The notes under the pieces are model-generated. The model did no database searches. It saw nothing but the letters and a program-made list of their open reading frames with translations, and was not told the origin of the DNA. 64,000 nt of DNA from Pseudomonas neuropathica. Its GTDB lineage: Bacteria > Pseudomonadota > Gammaproteobacteria > Pseudomonadales > Pseudomonadaceae. The stretch lies in contig NZ_JACOPX010000001.1 in NCBI RefSeq assembly GCF_015461835.1, positions 310,001-374,000 on the forward strand, written 5' to 3'. Made by a program: the position numbers and the translations under genes. Below are positions 1-13,700 of this stretch, one piece after another; the stretch's first letter is position 1; each line of letters opens with the position of its first letter.

Positions 1-489
1 GCCGTTCATCAAGGCGCGGGCGATACTCACGCGCTGTTGCTGACCGCCGGAGAGCTGGCTCGGCCGATGCGTCAAATGGCCTTCCAGACCCAGTCGCGCC
101 AACAACTCACGGGCACGGGCATGGCGTTGAAGCTGCGGCGTACCGGCGTAAATCGCCGGCATCTCGACGTTGTGCATTGCGCTCAAATGCGGCAGCAAGT
201 GGTAACGCTGGAAGATGAAACCAAAGTAGTCGCGGCGCAGCTCGGCCAGGGCCTGATTGTCCAGATCGCGGGTTTCCTGGCCGTTGATCCTGTAGCTGCC
301 GGCGGTGGCGTAATCAAGGCAACCGAGGATGTTCATCAGCGTCGATTTGCCAGAACCGGAGGCACCAATGATCGCCACCATTTCCCCGGCATTGATCGTC
401 AGATTGATGTTGTTCAGCGCGAGAAACTCGCGGTCGCCAGCGGTGAAACTGCGGGTGATGCCGGTCAGTTGTAGCAGTGGCTCAGTCAT
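1..489 (-). CDS. macB: MacB-type ABC transporter ATP-binding/permease, N-terminal part (cut by window edge)
   Basis: The first 163 codons are present; the rest lies left of position 1. The translation begins [15 protein letters not shown] and carries a Walker A motif (GASGSGKST, about residues 40-48). The ABC signature [15 protein letters not shown] lies near the cut end. MacB proteins join this nucleotide-binding domain to a four-helix permease with a large periplasmic domain; only the ATPase half is visible here. The ATG at 489-487 lies two bases after the macA stop, so the two genes are co-transcribed and probably translationally coupled. Its place directly downstream of lipopeptide synthetase genes matches ArfE and other MacB-like exporters of Pseudomonas lipopeptides. 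The likely role, by inference, is energising export of the lipopeptide across the cell envelope. Confidence 0.93.
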   Translation of the reverse strand, partial: MTEPLLQLTGITRSFTAGDREFLALNNINLTINAGEMVAIIGASGSGKSTLMNILGCLDYATAGSYRINGQETRDLDNQALAELRRDYFGFIFQRYHLLPHLSAMHNVEMPAIYAGTPQLQRHARARELLARLGLEGHLTHRPSQLSGGQQQRVSIARALMNG

Positions 490-491
490 GC

Positions 492-1640
492 TCAGGCCCC
501 CGCCACATTGTTCACCGGATCACCGATCACCACGCGATCGCCTTCTGCCAGACCGGCGTTGATCTGCACTTTGACGTTGTTGTTGATCCCGGTCTGCACG
601 TTGCGCGACTGCGCGTGGCCCTTGGCGTCGAGTACGCGTACCGGGAAACTGCCGTCGGCATTGCGCGGACCGAGCGCCGCCACCGGCACGGTCAGCACCG
701 ACTTGGCGGTGTCGAGGATAATGCGCACCTGCGCGGTCATCGAGATGCGCAGGCGATGATCGGGATTGGGCACCTCGAACAAAGCGTTGTAAAACACCGC
801 GCTGCTTTGCTTTGGCGTGCCGGCGGGCGGCGTTTCAAGAAAGTTCTGTGGCGCCGGGTCGGTGCCGCGCAGTTTCGCGTAGTAACGTTTGTCCTCGCCG
901 AGAATAGTGAAATACACCTCTTGCCCCGGGGCGATGTGAATTACATCGGCCTCGGACACCTGCGCCTTGACCGTCATGGTGTCCAGATCCGCCAGTTTCA
1001 GCAGAACCGGTGCCAGTTGACTGGCGATCACCGTTTGCCCTTCCTGCGTTACCACGCCAACCACGTCGCCATCGATTGGCGCGACGATCCGCGTGTACGC
1101 CAGATTGACCTTGGCCGTGTCGATCTGGATGTGCGCGCTTTTGATCTGCGCATCCAGCGACATCAGATTGGCCTGCTGCACCTGATAATCCGATTCGGCG
1201 GTTTCGAAGTCCTGGCGCGAGATCGACGCGTCGTCCTGCAAGTTCTTGTAGCGCTCGTAAATCGCTTTGGTCTGCCTGAGCTGAGCCTGGGTCGCGCGTT
1301 TTTGCGCTTGCAGGTTTTCCTCATCAACCTGGGCCTGACGCAAAGTGTTCTGCAACACCAGCGGATCGATTTCCGCCAGCCACTGCCCTTTCTTCACCTT
1401 GTCGCCGACCTTGACCTTGAGCGACTTCAATTGCCCCGACACTTGCGCGCCGACGTCCACTTGCTTGATGCCTTCGAGCAACCCGGTGGCGAGCACCGCG
1501 TTTTCAATATCACTGCGTTCCACCGGGGCAGTCAGGTACTGCGGCGCCTCAGCCGGTGCCTGCACCGCGTAGAACGCCAATCCCGCCACTGCCACCAACG
1601 CCAATCCCATACCGACTTTGCGCAACTTCGACTTTTCCAT
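492..1640 (-). CDS. macA: MacA-type periplasmic adaptor (HlyD/RND membrane fusion protein family)
   Basis: A 382-residue protein beginning [12 protein letters not shown]. One N-terminal membrane anchor (about residues 8-26) is followed by a biotinyl-lipoyl-like half, a long heptad-rich coiled coil (about 90-180), the second lipoyl half and beta-barrel domains. This is the usual membrane fusion protein order and length. The open frame extends four codons upstream to a TTG; the ATG at 1640 is preferred because it starts the normal basic-plus-hydrophobic anchor. The gene sits between the last NRPS and macB, all on the same strand. In related lipopeptide clusters this MacA/MacB pair works with an outer-membrane channel to secrete the product. 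The NodT-like protein at 40548-41942 is the obvious channel candidate, by inference. Confidence 0.94.
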   Translation of the reverse strand: MEKSKLRKVGMGLALVAVAGLAFYAVQAPAEAPQYLTAPVERSDIENAVLATGLLEGIKQVDVGAQVSGQLKSLKVKVGDKVKKGQWLAEIDPLVLQNTLRQAQVDEENLQAQKRATQAQLRQTKAIYERYKNLQDDASISRQDFETAESDYQVQQANLMSLDAQIKSAHIQIDTAKVNLAYTRIVAPIDGDVVGVVTQEGQTVIASQLAPVLLKLADLDTMTVKAQVSEADVIHIAPGQEVYFTILGEDKRYYAKLRGTDPAPQNFLETPPAGTPKQSSAVFYNALFEVPNPDHRLRISMTAQVRIILDTAKSVLTVPVAALGPRNADGSFPVRVLDAKGHAQSRNVQTGINNNVKVQINAGLAEGDRVVIGDPVNNVAGA

Positions 1641-1666
1641 AAATAACCACAAGTCCGTTCAGGGGT

Positions 1667-1689
1667 GAGCCCGGCCAGCGGCCGGGCTC
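1667..1689. repeat. Intercistronic hairpin between the last NRPS gene and macA
   Basis: A perfect 10-bp inverted repeat (GAGCCCGGCC at 1667-1676, GGCCGGGCTC at 1680-1689) with a 3-base loop lies in the 66-bp gap after the NRPS stop. No T-run follows it on the minus strand, so it is not a standard intrinsic terminator. It could stabilise or partly attenuate the transcript entering macAB; this is inference. Confidence 0.6.
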
Positions 1690-1706
1690 TGGTAGATAAA
1701 CAACAA

Positions 1707-4700
1707 TCAGGAAACCACTTGGCCGGCCGGCACTTTCAGGCCGTCATGCCACCACGCCGCGAGACTGAAAACGTTGGGCGCCTTGAGAATCGTGAAGTGG
1801 TTGCCCGGCCCGTACCACACCGCCAGATCCGTCACCTGGCGTTGCCAGCCTTCGACCATCGCCGCTTGCTCGCGCTGATTGCCCCACGCATCCAGCGTCG
1901 GGTCATCGACCAGCGCCAGCCGCACCGGCCCGGTGTAGGCCAACTGCGGTTGATAGACCGTGCGCAAGGCTGTGGCGAAAGTGCGGACCGGGCCGTGCAT
2001 GGCCTGCGCTGACGAACGCGCAGACAACACACCGGCGCGCACCATGCCCTCGTGCAACAGGCGCATTTGCGTGGTGTCGTCAGCCTCGGCGAACGCCAGC
2101 GGGTCGATGCCCAACGACTTGCCGCTGGACAGTTGCAGCGTCTCGATCAAGCGTTCCAGTGCGGCAGTCGTGGTGTACGGTTTGCCCGCCGTACCGTTGC
2201 CGCCGGGAGATTCGCTGTCGATCAGGGTCAATGACGCCACCTCACGCCCCGCCGCCTGCAACTGCGCGGCCATGGCATGCGCGACCCACCCGCCGAAGGA
2301 ATGGCCGATCAGGTGCACCGCACCTTGCGGGTACAACTGCTCGACCGCTTGCAGATAGCACTTCGCTGCCGCTTCAACCTGGCGGTGCGGCACGCCGCTG
2401 CCATCGAGCCCGCGCGGTTGCAGGCCGATGATCGGCCACTCCGGGCCCAAGGCCTCGGTCAGGTGAATGAACCCGGTCACACTGTCGCCCGCCCCAGGCA
2501 CGCAGAAGATCGGCGCATGCCCGGCGTGCCCGCTCTGAATGGTCAACAGCGGCTGATAGGCCTCTGGCTCCGGGACCTGCGCAGCGGCCATCGCCTGACT
2601 CAAGGCCTGACCGAGCGCCTGAATATCCGGAGCTTTCATCATGCTGCGGTGATCACCCGGGACATCGATGCAGCGCAGCAAACCTGTACTGATCTTGTTT
2701 TCCCAACCACGGGTCGGACTCGGCTGCGCCTGCCCCGGCATCAGTGCCTGAGCGCGGAACAAGTGCACCGGCTGACTGGCCGGGCTGACCCGGTAATGCG
2801 CCAGCGCCAGGCCATGAGCGGCCTCACGATCAAAGTAACTCCAGGCATCCGCTGCACTCAGTGCGGCCAGTTCCGGGTCAGGCAATTGCTGTTCGCAGCA
2901 GCGCTGGAACAGCTCATCGAATGCAATGCGTTCGACTTCAGCCTCCAGCCGCTCGACCTCAGCCAACGCCGGCAGCCCTTCTGCACCGCGCATCTGCGAA
3001 CGCGCGCGGCAGTGCTCCAGCAACTGACGCTTGTCGCGATGCGCGCCGCTCCAGCGGGTTTTATCCTGACTGGCCGGATGCGGCGCGTAGGTATCGAGCA
3101 GGCCGACAAACGCCACCGCCTCATCGAGACCAAGCAACTGCTGAGCGATTTCATACGCCAGCAAGCCACCAAACGACCACCCGGCCAGACGATACGGCCC
3201 ATGGGGTTGTACCGCGCGGATAATCCCGACCATCCGCGTGGCCATGCATTCAAGGGTACGCAGTTGCGGTTGACCCAGAGGTACACCGGGCAAACCGTAA
3301 ATCGCAAACTGCCCCTCGATGTGCATCGCCAATGCCGGGAAATACACCTCCCTGCCGCTGAACTCATGGATCAGGAACAGCGCATCGCCGCCCTCGCCCG
3401 GCCGCACCACGACCAGTCCTTCCGGCTGTTCGGGCGCGGCATGGCGTTGACCGAGCAGCGCGGCCAGCGACTCGACACTCGGACGCTGGAACAGCTCCGC
3501 CAGCGTCACCTGCTGCCCCGCACGTTGCAGCAGGTTGACCAGACGAATCGCCAACAGCGAATGCCCGCCCAATTCGAAGAAGTTGTCGTGGCGTCCGACC
3601 TGCTCGACATTCAGCACCTCAGCCCAGACCCGCGCCAACACGGTTTCGACCTCGCCTTCAGGTGCTTCGTAATGTCGACTGAGTACCGCGTCGAGGCCCG
3701 GCGCCGGCAGCGCCTGACGGTCGATCTTGCCGTTGGGACTCAAGGGCAGAACGTCGAGCGCAACAAACGCACCCGGCACCATGTACTCGGGTAACTGCTC
3801 AAGAATGAACGCGCGCAGCATGTCGATAGCCGGAGCAGCGCTGCCCTCGCGCAATGTGAAATACGCGACCAGACGCTCGTCGCGCATCAGCACCACCACC
3901 TCGCGCACACCCGGGTGCTGGATCAAACGCGCTTCGATTTCACCGAGTTCCAGGCGCAAGCCGTGCAGCTTGACCTGGAAGTCGTTGCGCCCGAGGAATT
4001 CGAGGTTGCCGTCAGCGCGGTACCGCACCAGATCGCCGGTGCGGTACAAGCGATCACCGGCCACAAACGGACTGTCGATAAAGCGCTCGGCCTGCATCTG
4101 TGGCAGTCCCATATACCCTCGCGCCACGCCGATGCCGCCGATGTGCAACTGGCCAATAACACCGAGCGGTACCGCTTGGTCATGCGCATCGAGCACGTAC
4201 AAACGGGTGTTACAGATGGCCTTGCCAATGGGCAATTCGGTGGATGGCACGGGCATGTGCGGTTCCAGTGTCCACGCGGTGCTGTCGACCGTGGCTTCGG
4301 TCGGGCCGTACACGTTATGCAGGCGTACCCACGGCAGTTGCTGGCGTACTTCGCGGGCCAGGGCCGCCGTGAGTTCGCCGCCACCGCAGAACACATCGGT
4401 GAGGCTGGTGCATTCACTGACGTCTTGCAGCTCGAGAAATTGCTGCAACAGCGCCGGCACAAACTTGACCACCGTGACCCGCTGCTGACGAATCACTTGC
4501 GCCAGATACGCCGGTTCCCGGTGACCTCCCGGCCGTGCCAGCACCAGACGCACACCGGCCGTCAGTGGCCAGAAGAATTCCCACACCGAACCATCGAAAC
4601 TGAATGGCGCTTTCTGCAACAACGCGCCATCCGGAGTCGGCGGGCAGATCTGCGAGCCCCAATGCACCAGATTGCACAAACCACGATGTTCGAGCATCAC

Positions 4701-7700
4701 GCCTTTTGGTGTGCCGGTCGAACCTGAGGTGTAGATCATGTACGCCAGATTCGAAGGACTCAGGCCTGGCACTTGCGGATCGTTTTCTGACTGGTCGTGC
4801 CAGGTGCATTGGTCAAAGTCGATCAACACTGCCCCAGCCTCGGCAAACAGCGATCGCGTGGCCGTCTGCACCAGCACCGCCACCGGCGCGCAGTCCCTGA
4901 GCATAAAGTCCAGGCGCTCCGCCGGATAAGCCGGATCCAGCGGCACGTACGCGCCACCGGCCTTGAGAATGCCGAGCAGCCCCACCACCAGATCAAGCCC
5001 ACGCTCGACGCACAGCGCCACCCGCGCGTCCGGCCCGACGCCTTGCTCACGCAGGTGATGCGCGAGGCGGTTGGCACGGGCATTCAGCTCGCGATAGGTC
5101 AGGCTGTGTTCGCCCGACTGCACGGCGATGGCATCCGGCTGACGCCGCACCTGTGCTTCGAACAGGCTCTGCACCGGTTGCTCGACCGGGCAATCAAGCG
5201 CCGTCGCGTTGAAGTCGCCGAGCAGGCGTTGCTGTTCATCCTCGGCCAGCAACTCGACTTGCGCCAACACCGCCTGGTCATCACTGACCAGCGCCGCCAG
5301 CAAGCGCTGGAAGTAACCGACAAAACGCTGCACGGTCGACTCATCGAACAGCGCGGTGGCGTAGCGCAGCGAGCCACGAACCCCGTGCTGGCTTTCGCCC
5401 AGACTCAGCGACAGGTCGAACTTCACAAAGTGATTTTCCCCGGCCACGCCTTCCAGCGTCAGCTCGTCGAGTGCCAGGGCTGGCGCCACGCTGCTGTCCC
5501 AGCTCAGCAACGTCTGGAACAACGGTGTGTGGGAAAGGCTGCGCAGCGGTCGGGTGACTTCCACCACGTGTTCGAACGGCAGATCCTGATGCGCCTGCGC
5601 TGCCAGAGTCTGGGCCTTGACCCGCGCCAGCAGCGCTGCCCCCGTCAGATCGCCCGAGGTATCGATGCGCAGCGCCAGGGTGTTGACGAACATGCCGATC
5701 AACCCTTCGATTTCGGCGCGGGTACGGTTGGCGACTGGCGAGCCGATGACCACATCGGACTGCCCGGACAGACGCGTAAGCAGCATCGCCCAGGCGCTCA
5801 TGATCACCATGTACGGCGTCACGCTGTGGCGCTGACACAACGCCTTGAGACCGGCGCTGGTCTGCGCGTCCAGCACGACCTCGACACTGCCGCCGCGGTG
5901 ATCCTGTTGCGCCGGCCGTGGTCGGTCAGTCGGCAGGCTCAACAATGCCGGGGCGCCGGCCAAGGTCTGCTGCCAGTAATCACTCTGGCGCTGCAACACC
6001 TCGCCGCTCAGCCAGCGCCGTTGCCATACCGCGTAATCCGCGTATTGCAGGGCCAGCGGCGGCAGCGGATCGGCCTCGCCGTGGCTGAACGCCTGATACA
6101 GCGCCATCAATTCATGGGTCAGCACGCCCATCGACCAGCCGTCAGAGATGATGTGATGCATCGTCAGCAACAGCACATGGTGATCATCGGCCACACGCAC
6201 CAGCCGACCGCGAATCAACGGGTCGTCCTGCAAGTTGAACGGTCCGCGCGCTTCAGCGTCGACCAAAGCACGCAAGGCCTCCTCGGTCTGCGGCTGTTGC
6301 CGCCAATCTTCCACAATCAGCGTCAGGCCACTGTCGTCCGAGGCAATCAGCACCTGTGCTTCGTCGTTCAGTTGGGTGAACCGACTGCGCAGGGTTTCGT
6401 GACGAGCGACGATTCGCGCCAATGCCCGTTGCAGTGCCACGGCGTCGAGTCGGCCACGCAGGTGCAAGCCCAGAGGAATGTTGTAGGCGGTGTTGCCGCC
6501 ATCCATTTGCGCGAGGAACCACAAGCGTTGCTGGGCGAACGACAACGGCAGCACCTGATCGCGCGACGCCGGCAGAATCGGCGGCAAGCTGCTGAGTTCG
6601 GCCTGACTCAACACTTCGGCGACCGCCGCCAGTTCCGGGTTGGCAAACAGATCGGCCAGCGCCAGCTCCACGCCCAATTGCTGGCGCACCTGGGAGAGCA
6701 TGCGCATGGCCAGCAATGAATGGCCGCCGAGTTCGAAGAAGTTGTCATAGCGACCGACCTGCCCGACCTGCAACACCTCGGCCCAGACCTGCGCCAGGCT
6801 TGCTTCCAGTGGATTGGCTGGTGCCTCGTAGGCCCGACTGAGCAGTGCCTCCTGCGTCGGTGCCGGCAACGCCTTGCGATCGACCTTGCCGTTGTTGTTC
6901 AACGGCAATACATCGAGTTGCACCCACGCGGTGGGCACCATGTATTCCGGCAGTCGCGCGTGCATTTGGGCGTGCAGTTCAGCGCTGTCCAAGTGCTCAT
7001 CGTGCGCCGTGTAGTACGCCACCAGACGCGGGGAGTCCTGTCCGTCGCGGCGCGCCAGCACCACCGCTTCCTTGATCCCCGGGCAATTCAGCAGGCGATT
7101 CTCGATTTCTCCCGGCTCGATGCGGAAACCGCGAATCTTCACCTGATCGTCGTTACGCCCGATGCAATCGAGTTGCCCCGGCGCCAGCCAGCGCGCGAGG
7201 TCGCCGGTGCGATAGAGCAACGCGCCCGGGATCTCGCTGAACGGATCGCAGAGGAATTTCTCGGCAGTCAGATCCGCCCGGTTCAGATACCCCAGCGCCA
7301 CGCCCTGCCCGCCGATATACAGCTCGCCGGTCACGCCCATCGGCACCGGCTGCTGATACGCATCAAGCACGTAAACCTGCGTGTTAGCGATCGGCCCGCC
7401 AATCGGCACGCTCTCGGCGTTTTCTGCCACTTCGCGCACTTCAAAGGTTGTGGCGTAGGTGGTGGTTTCAGTCGGGCCGTAGCAATGCACGATGCGCAGT
7501 GTTGGCGCCTCGGCCAACATTCGACGAAACGCCGCCGGATCGCCCCGTTCACCGCCGCACAGCAGAATCCGCAGGCCCTTGAGCGCCTGCGGAATCAGTT
7601 GCACGTATTGATTGAACAGCGCGGTGGTGACGAACAGGATCGTTGCGCCACTGCTGCTCAGTTCACGGCCAAAGGCATGCGGATCGAGCAAGGTTTGATG

Positions 7701-10700
7701 GTCGATGATCACCACGCGACCGCCATTGAGCAGCGGCCCCCAGATGTCCATGGTGCTCGCATCGAACGCCGGGTTCGAGGCGAAGACCACACGATCCTGC
7801 GCATTGAAATCGGCGTAACCGTTGTTGAGCACCAAGCGGCCGATACCCCGGTGCGGCACCATCACCCCTTTCGGCGTGCCGGTGGAACCGGAGGTGTACA
7901 TGATGTACGCCAACGACTCGGACGACTGCAGCAGGTTCGGGTTATGCGTCGGCTGGCCGTTGAGGGTCAGCCTGTCGAGGTCGATACGCGGCGCGGCGTA
8001 GTCGATGACTTCGCCGCTCAAGGTCAACAACGCCACCGCGCGGCAATCCTCGACCATGAACGCCTGGCGCTCGCTCGGTGCATTGATGTCCAGCGGCACA
8101 TAAGCGGCCGCGCATTTGGCAATGGCCAGTTGCGCGACCAGCAACTCCAGCGAACGCGGCAGCAGGATCGCCACGTGATCGCCCGGCTGCACGCCGTGAG
8201 CAATCAGGTGATGGGCCAGGCGGTTGGCTTGCGCGTTGAGTTCAAAGTAGCTCAGCGAATGCGCGCCATGCACGGCCGCCACCGCTTTGGGATGCGCGGC
8301 TGCCTGCTGTTGGAACACCCCGTGTACGGTCAGTGTTTGCGGGTAGCCTCGCGCCGTGGCGTTGAAGTCGTACTGCAAACGCTGGCGCTCATCGTTTGCC
8401 AGCAATGGCACACGTTCCAGCACCGTCTGATCATCGGCAATCATCGCTTCGAGCAGACGTTCGAAGTAGCCGATGTAGCGCTTGATCGTCAGCGCATCGA
8501 ACAGCGCCGTGGCGTAGTTCAGCGTGCCGCGAAGCACTCCGTTGACCTCGCCCAGTGTCAGCGTCAGGTCAAACTTGGCGACATCGCCGGTCCCGGCAAC
8601 ACCCTCCAGCGTCAGCTCGCCCAAGGCCAGTTGCGGGCCAACGCTGCCGTCCCAGCTTAGCGTGGTCTGGAACAACGGGCTGTGCGCCAGGCTGCGCACC
8701 GGTCGGACGATTTCCACCACTTGTTCGAACGGCAGATCCTGATGCGCCTGCGCTTCCAGTGTCCGCGCCTTGACCTGTGCCAGCAGCGCTTCGACGCTCG
8801 GCGCGCCCGAGGTGTCGATGCGCACGGCGAGCGTATTGACGAACATGCCGATCAGGCCTTCGACTTCAGCGCGGCTGCGGTTGGCCACCGGCGCGCCGAT
8901 CACCACATCGGATTGCCTGGACAGCCGACTCATCAGCAACGCCCAGGCACTCATCAGGGTCATGAACAGGGTCGCGCCGTGACGCTGGCTCAAGGCCTTG
9001 AGCGCCGCACTCAAACGCTGGTCCAGCAGCACTTCGACGTTGCCGCCGGTGTAATCCTGTTGTGCCGGTCGCGGGCGATCGGTGGGCAGCGTCAACAAGG
9101 CCGGCGCACCTTCGAGGGTCTGCTGCCAATACTCGCTTTGCCGCTGCAGCACCTCTCCGCTGAGCCAACGCCGTTGCCACACGGCATAGTCGCCGTATTG
9201 CAACGTCAGGACTGGCAACGGGTCAGGCTGTCCCTGGCTGAACGCCTGATACAACGCCATCAACTCAGCCGTCAGCACGCCCATCGACCAGCCGTCAGCG
9301 ACAATGTGGTGCACGGTCAGCAACAGCACATGGTGATCGTCGGCCAAGCGCACCAGTCGCCCACGAATCAGCGAATCATTCTGCAGATCAAACGCTGTCG
9401 AGGCTTCCTGCGCCATCAATACTTGCAAGGTGTGCTCGGCCTGCGGCTGTTGGCGCAGATCTTCTACGCGCAGTAGCAAACCGTTATCGACCGGGGCAAT
9501 CGACACCTGTGCGCTGTCGTCGATGCGGATGAAACGGCTGCGCAGGGTTTCGTGGCGGGCGACGATCCGCGCCAGCGCCGATTGCAGGGCATCGACGTCG
9601 AGGTGACCGCGCAGGCGCAAACCGAGAGGAATGTTGTACGCCGAGTTGCCACCCGCCATTTGCGCAAGAAACCACAGGCGTTGTTGGGCGAAGGACATCG
9701 GCAGCGCCTGATCACGCGGTGCCGACAAAATCTCCGGTAACGCGCTGCGCCCGGCGCGGTTCAATACTGCAGCGATTGCGCTCAATTGCGCATCGGCAAA
9801 CAGATCACTCAGCGCCAGTTCGACGCCGAGGCGCTGACGGATCAGCGAGACCATGCGCATCGCCAACAGCGAATGACCACCCAGTTCGAAGAAATGATCG
9901 TGACGGCCGACCTGCTCGACTTGCAGCACTTCAGCCCAGATCTGCGCCAGTGCGGTTTCCAGCTCGCCTTGCGGTGCCACGTATTCGCGGGTCGGCAGCG
10001 CGGCCAGATCCGGTTTCGGCAATGCCTTGCGGTCGACTTTGCCATTGGCGGTCAGCGGCAAAGCCTCAAGCCGGACAAACGCTGCCGGCACCATGTAGTC
10101 CGGCAACTGTGTCAGCAGATGCTCGCGCAACTCGCCCACCGCCAGTGGTTCGGCCCCCGATTGTTCGGTGAAATAGGCCACCAGTCGCGGCTGGCCGGGT
10201 TGGTCCTCGCGGGCCAGCAGCACCGCTTCGTTGATACCGGGGAGCTGATTGAGGCGAGTCTCGATTTCGCCCAACTCAATGCGCATGCCACGGATTTTCA
10301 CCTGGTCGTCGTTACGTCCCAAGTAATCGAGCGAGCCGTCTTCGCGCCAGCGGGCAAGGTCACCGGTGCGGTACATGCGCGCATTCGGCAAGGGGCTGAA
10401 CGGGTCGTGCAGAAAGCGCTCGGCAGTCAGGTCGGCGCGGTTCAGATAACCCCGGGCCACACCGGCCCCGCCCACGTACAACTCGCCCATGACGCCCATC
10501 GGCACCGGCCGTTGCTGCTCGTCGAGCAGGTAAACCGCCGCGTTCGCCACCGGTTTGCCGATGTGCAACGCCGCGCCAACGTCGATACGCCCGGAAGTCG
10601 CGACTACGGTGGCCTCGGTCGGGCCGTAGTTGTTGATCACGGCGAAGCGCTGCTGACGGCTGAACTGGCGCAAGCGATCGCCACCGATCAGCAAGGTGCG

Positions 10701-13700
10701 CAAGGTCGGATGATCGAGGTTCTGACTGAACGCATATTCGGCGACCGGTGTTGGCAAAAAGCTCACGTCCAGCGGCTGCGCACGCCACCAGTCGAGCAAC
10801 CCATCGATGTCTTCAGCGCCGTCATGGGTTGGGGCCAGGTGCAGGGTCGCGCCCGCGCACAGGGCCGGCCAGACTTCCCACGCCATCGCATCGAAACCAA
10901 ATCCGGCAAGGCTTGAGGTGTGGCTGCCGGCGCGTAAATCGAACGCTTCACAGTGCCAGTCGACCAGATTGGACAACGTCTGATGTTCGACCATGACGCC
11001 TTTGGGCAGGCCGGTCGAACCCGAGGTGTAGATCACGTACGCCAGATGCGCAGCGCTCAGGCCCGGCACCGCAGGGTTGTGCTGCGCCTGCGCCGGCCAT
11101 GCGCACAGATCGACATCAATCACTGGCACGCCCGGTTGCGGCAGTCTCTCGTGCAGATCGCTTTGCGTGAGCACCGCGACGGGTGCGCTGTCGTTCAGCA
11201 AATAACTGATCCGCTCGGCAGGATGCGCCGGATCGATCGGCACATAGCCGGCGCCGGCCTTGAGGATGGCGACCAGCCCGACCAATGTATCCAGGCCCCG
11301 GCGGGTGACGATGGCCACGCGGTCATCGGCTTTCACCCCGATGGCGATCAAGTGATGTGCCAAGGCATTGGCCTGGCGATTGAGCTGCAAGTAAGTCAGT
11401 GGCTGTCCGGCAAACACCGCTGCAATAGCCTGCGGACGCTCGGTGACCTGCGACTCGAAGCGCCGGGCAATCGTCAGCCCACGCGGGTAGTCAGCCTCGG
11501 TAGCGTTGAAACTCACCAGTAGCTGTTGACGCTCTGGCGTCGGCAGGATCGACAACCGGTCAAAGCCCACGTGCGGCGTGTGCTCCAGTGCCTCCAGCAA
11601 CGTCATCAACGCTCCCTGCATGTACCCGCAGATACGCTGCGCATCAATGCCGGCCCCGGCCAATACCTTCAGGCGGAAGTCTTCACCGAGATCATCAACG
11701 CTGAGAGTCAGGCGATAGTTGGTGTGTTCCTCGGCAGCGAGCAATTGCATGCCGTGCCACGCCGCTTGCAACTCAGCCGATATCGGCCCGACCGGGGCGC
11801 TGTGACGATAGTTGAGCAGCGTGCTGAACAGCGGTGTGCCCGCCGGCATGGCGCTGCATTGCTGCACCTGCGCCAGTTGCGCATGTTCATGGGCCAGCAA
11901 CTGACTCAGGCGTTCGTGGGTCGCCAGTGCGGCGCCTTTGACGCTATGGGCGTTCAGCTCGATGCACAGCGGCAAGGTATTGATGAACACACCCAGCGCC
12001 CGCTCGGCGCCTTCTCCGCCCTGCAATCGCCCGAGCAACACCGTGCCAAACACCACGGCGTCGCGTCCGGACAATTGCCCCAGCACCTGTGCCCAGGCGA
12101 GGTGCATCAGGCTGGCGGCGCTGACCCCCAAACGCCGGGCCTGCTGACGGATGCTGTGGCTCAGCGCGTTTTCCAGGTCCAGTTGCGCCTCTTGTGCAGG
12201 GCCATCGCTGGCCAGATTCTGCCCGTAAGGCAAGGTCGGCTCATCAACAGCGCCGAGCATCTCGCCGAAGAAACTGGCGTGCGCTTGCGCGGACAGGCCG
12301 GAACGGGTGTGCGCCACGTAATTGCGGTACGGCACCGGTTCGCTCAGCAGCCCGTCGTTGCCCAGCAGAAACGCCTGCATCTCGTGCTGCAACACCTCCA
12401 GCGCCACGTGATCCATCACCAGGTGATGGAACAGCAGCAACGCCACCACGCGTTGATTGGCCTCATCGCGGCCGTGCACCACGCGCATCAGCGGCGCCTC
12501 GGTGACGGGCATGCGGTAGCTATCGATGGTGAAGCGGCGCCGCAACTGGCTCAGCGCATCGCCCGCTTCGCCGTCCAGCAGCAAGGCCTCGCAGCCCAGC
12601 GAAGCCTGACGCCAGACCACTTGCACCGGCTCTTCCAGCCCCTCCCAGAACAGCGACGTGCGCAAAATGTCATGGCGTTCGATTACCCGTTGCAGGGCAT
12701 CAGTGAACACTTGCAAACGCTGTTCATCGGCGAAGGCAAACTGCGCCTGCAGCACATATGGATCGCCGTGCGCGGCCGACAGATGATGGAACAGGATGCC
12801 GGTCTGCAAAGGTGCCAGCGGGTAGATGTCCTGAACATTGCGCGCACCGCCGGGGACACTCGCAACGATACGGTCGATCGTCGCTTGGTCCAGCGCTACC
12901 AGCGGCAACAATTCGGGCGTGATGCGCGGGCAATCGGCCGCAATGAGGTTTGCCGGCACCGCCGCATCAGGTTCGCCGCCCACAGCCGCAGCGAGCGCGG
13001 CCAATGTCGGCTGGCCAAAGAGCACACGAATATCCGCCGACAGGCCGGCCCGACGCATGCGCGCAACCAGATTGACCGCCAGCAACGAGTGACCGCCCAG
13101 TTCGAAGAAATGATCGAAGCGCCCTACCCGCTCGACCTTCAGCAACTCGGCCCAAATCGCGGCAATCACGGTTTCGACTTCACCGATCGGAGCTTCGTAT
13201 TCCCGGCTCAGCAGCGCAGTCTGGTCAGGAGCAGGCAAGGCTTGGCGATCCAGTTTGCCGTTGGGGCTCAGCGGCAAGGCCTGCAAATGCACAAACACGG
13301 CAGGCACCATGTAATCCGGCAAGTGTTTGAGCAGTTGGCTGCGCAACTGATCGATTTCCAGCAGTTCGCCGCTGTAATACGCCACCAGCCGTTGATCGCC
13401 CGGCAAGTCTTCACGGGCCAGCACCGCCGCTTCACGCACGCCGTCGATGTGCGCCAGATGCGCCTGAATCTCGCCCAGTTCGATGCGCAAACCACGGATT
13501 TTGACCTGATCGTCATTACGCCCCAGGTACTCGATGTTGCCATCGGCCAGATACCGCGCGACGTCGCCGGTGCGGTACAAGCGCGCGCCAGGCTGATCAC
13601 TGAACGGATCGTCGAGGAAACGTTCGGCGGTCAGCTCAGGCCGATTCAGATAACCCCGCGCCACCTGCACGCCGCCGAGATACATCTCGCCGACCACCCC

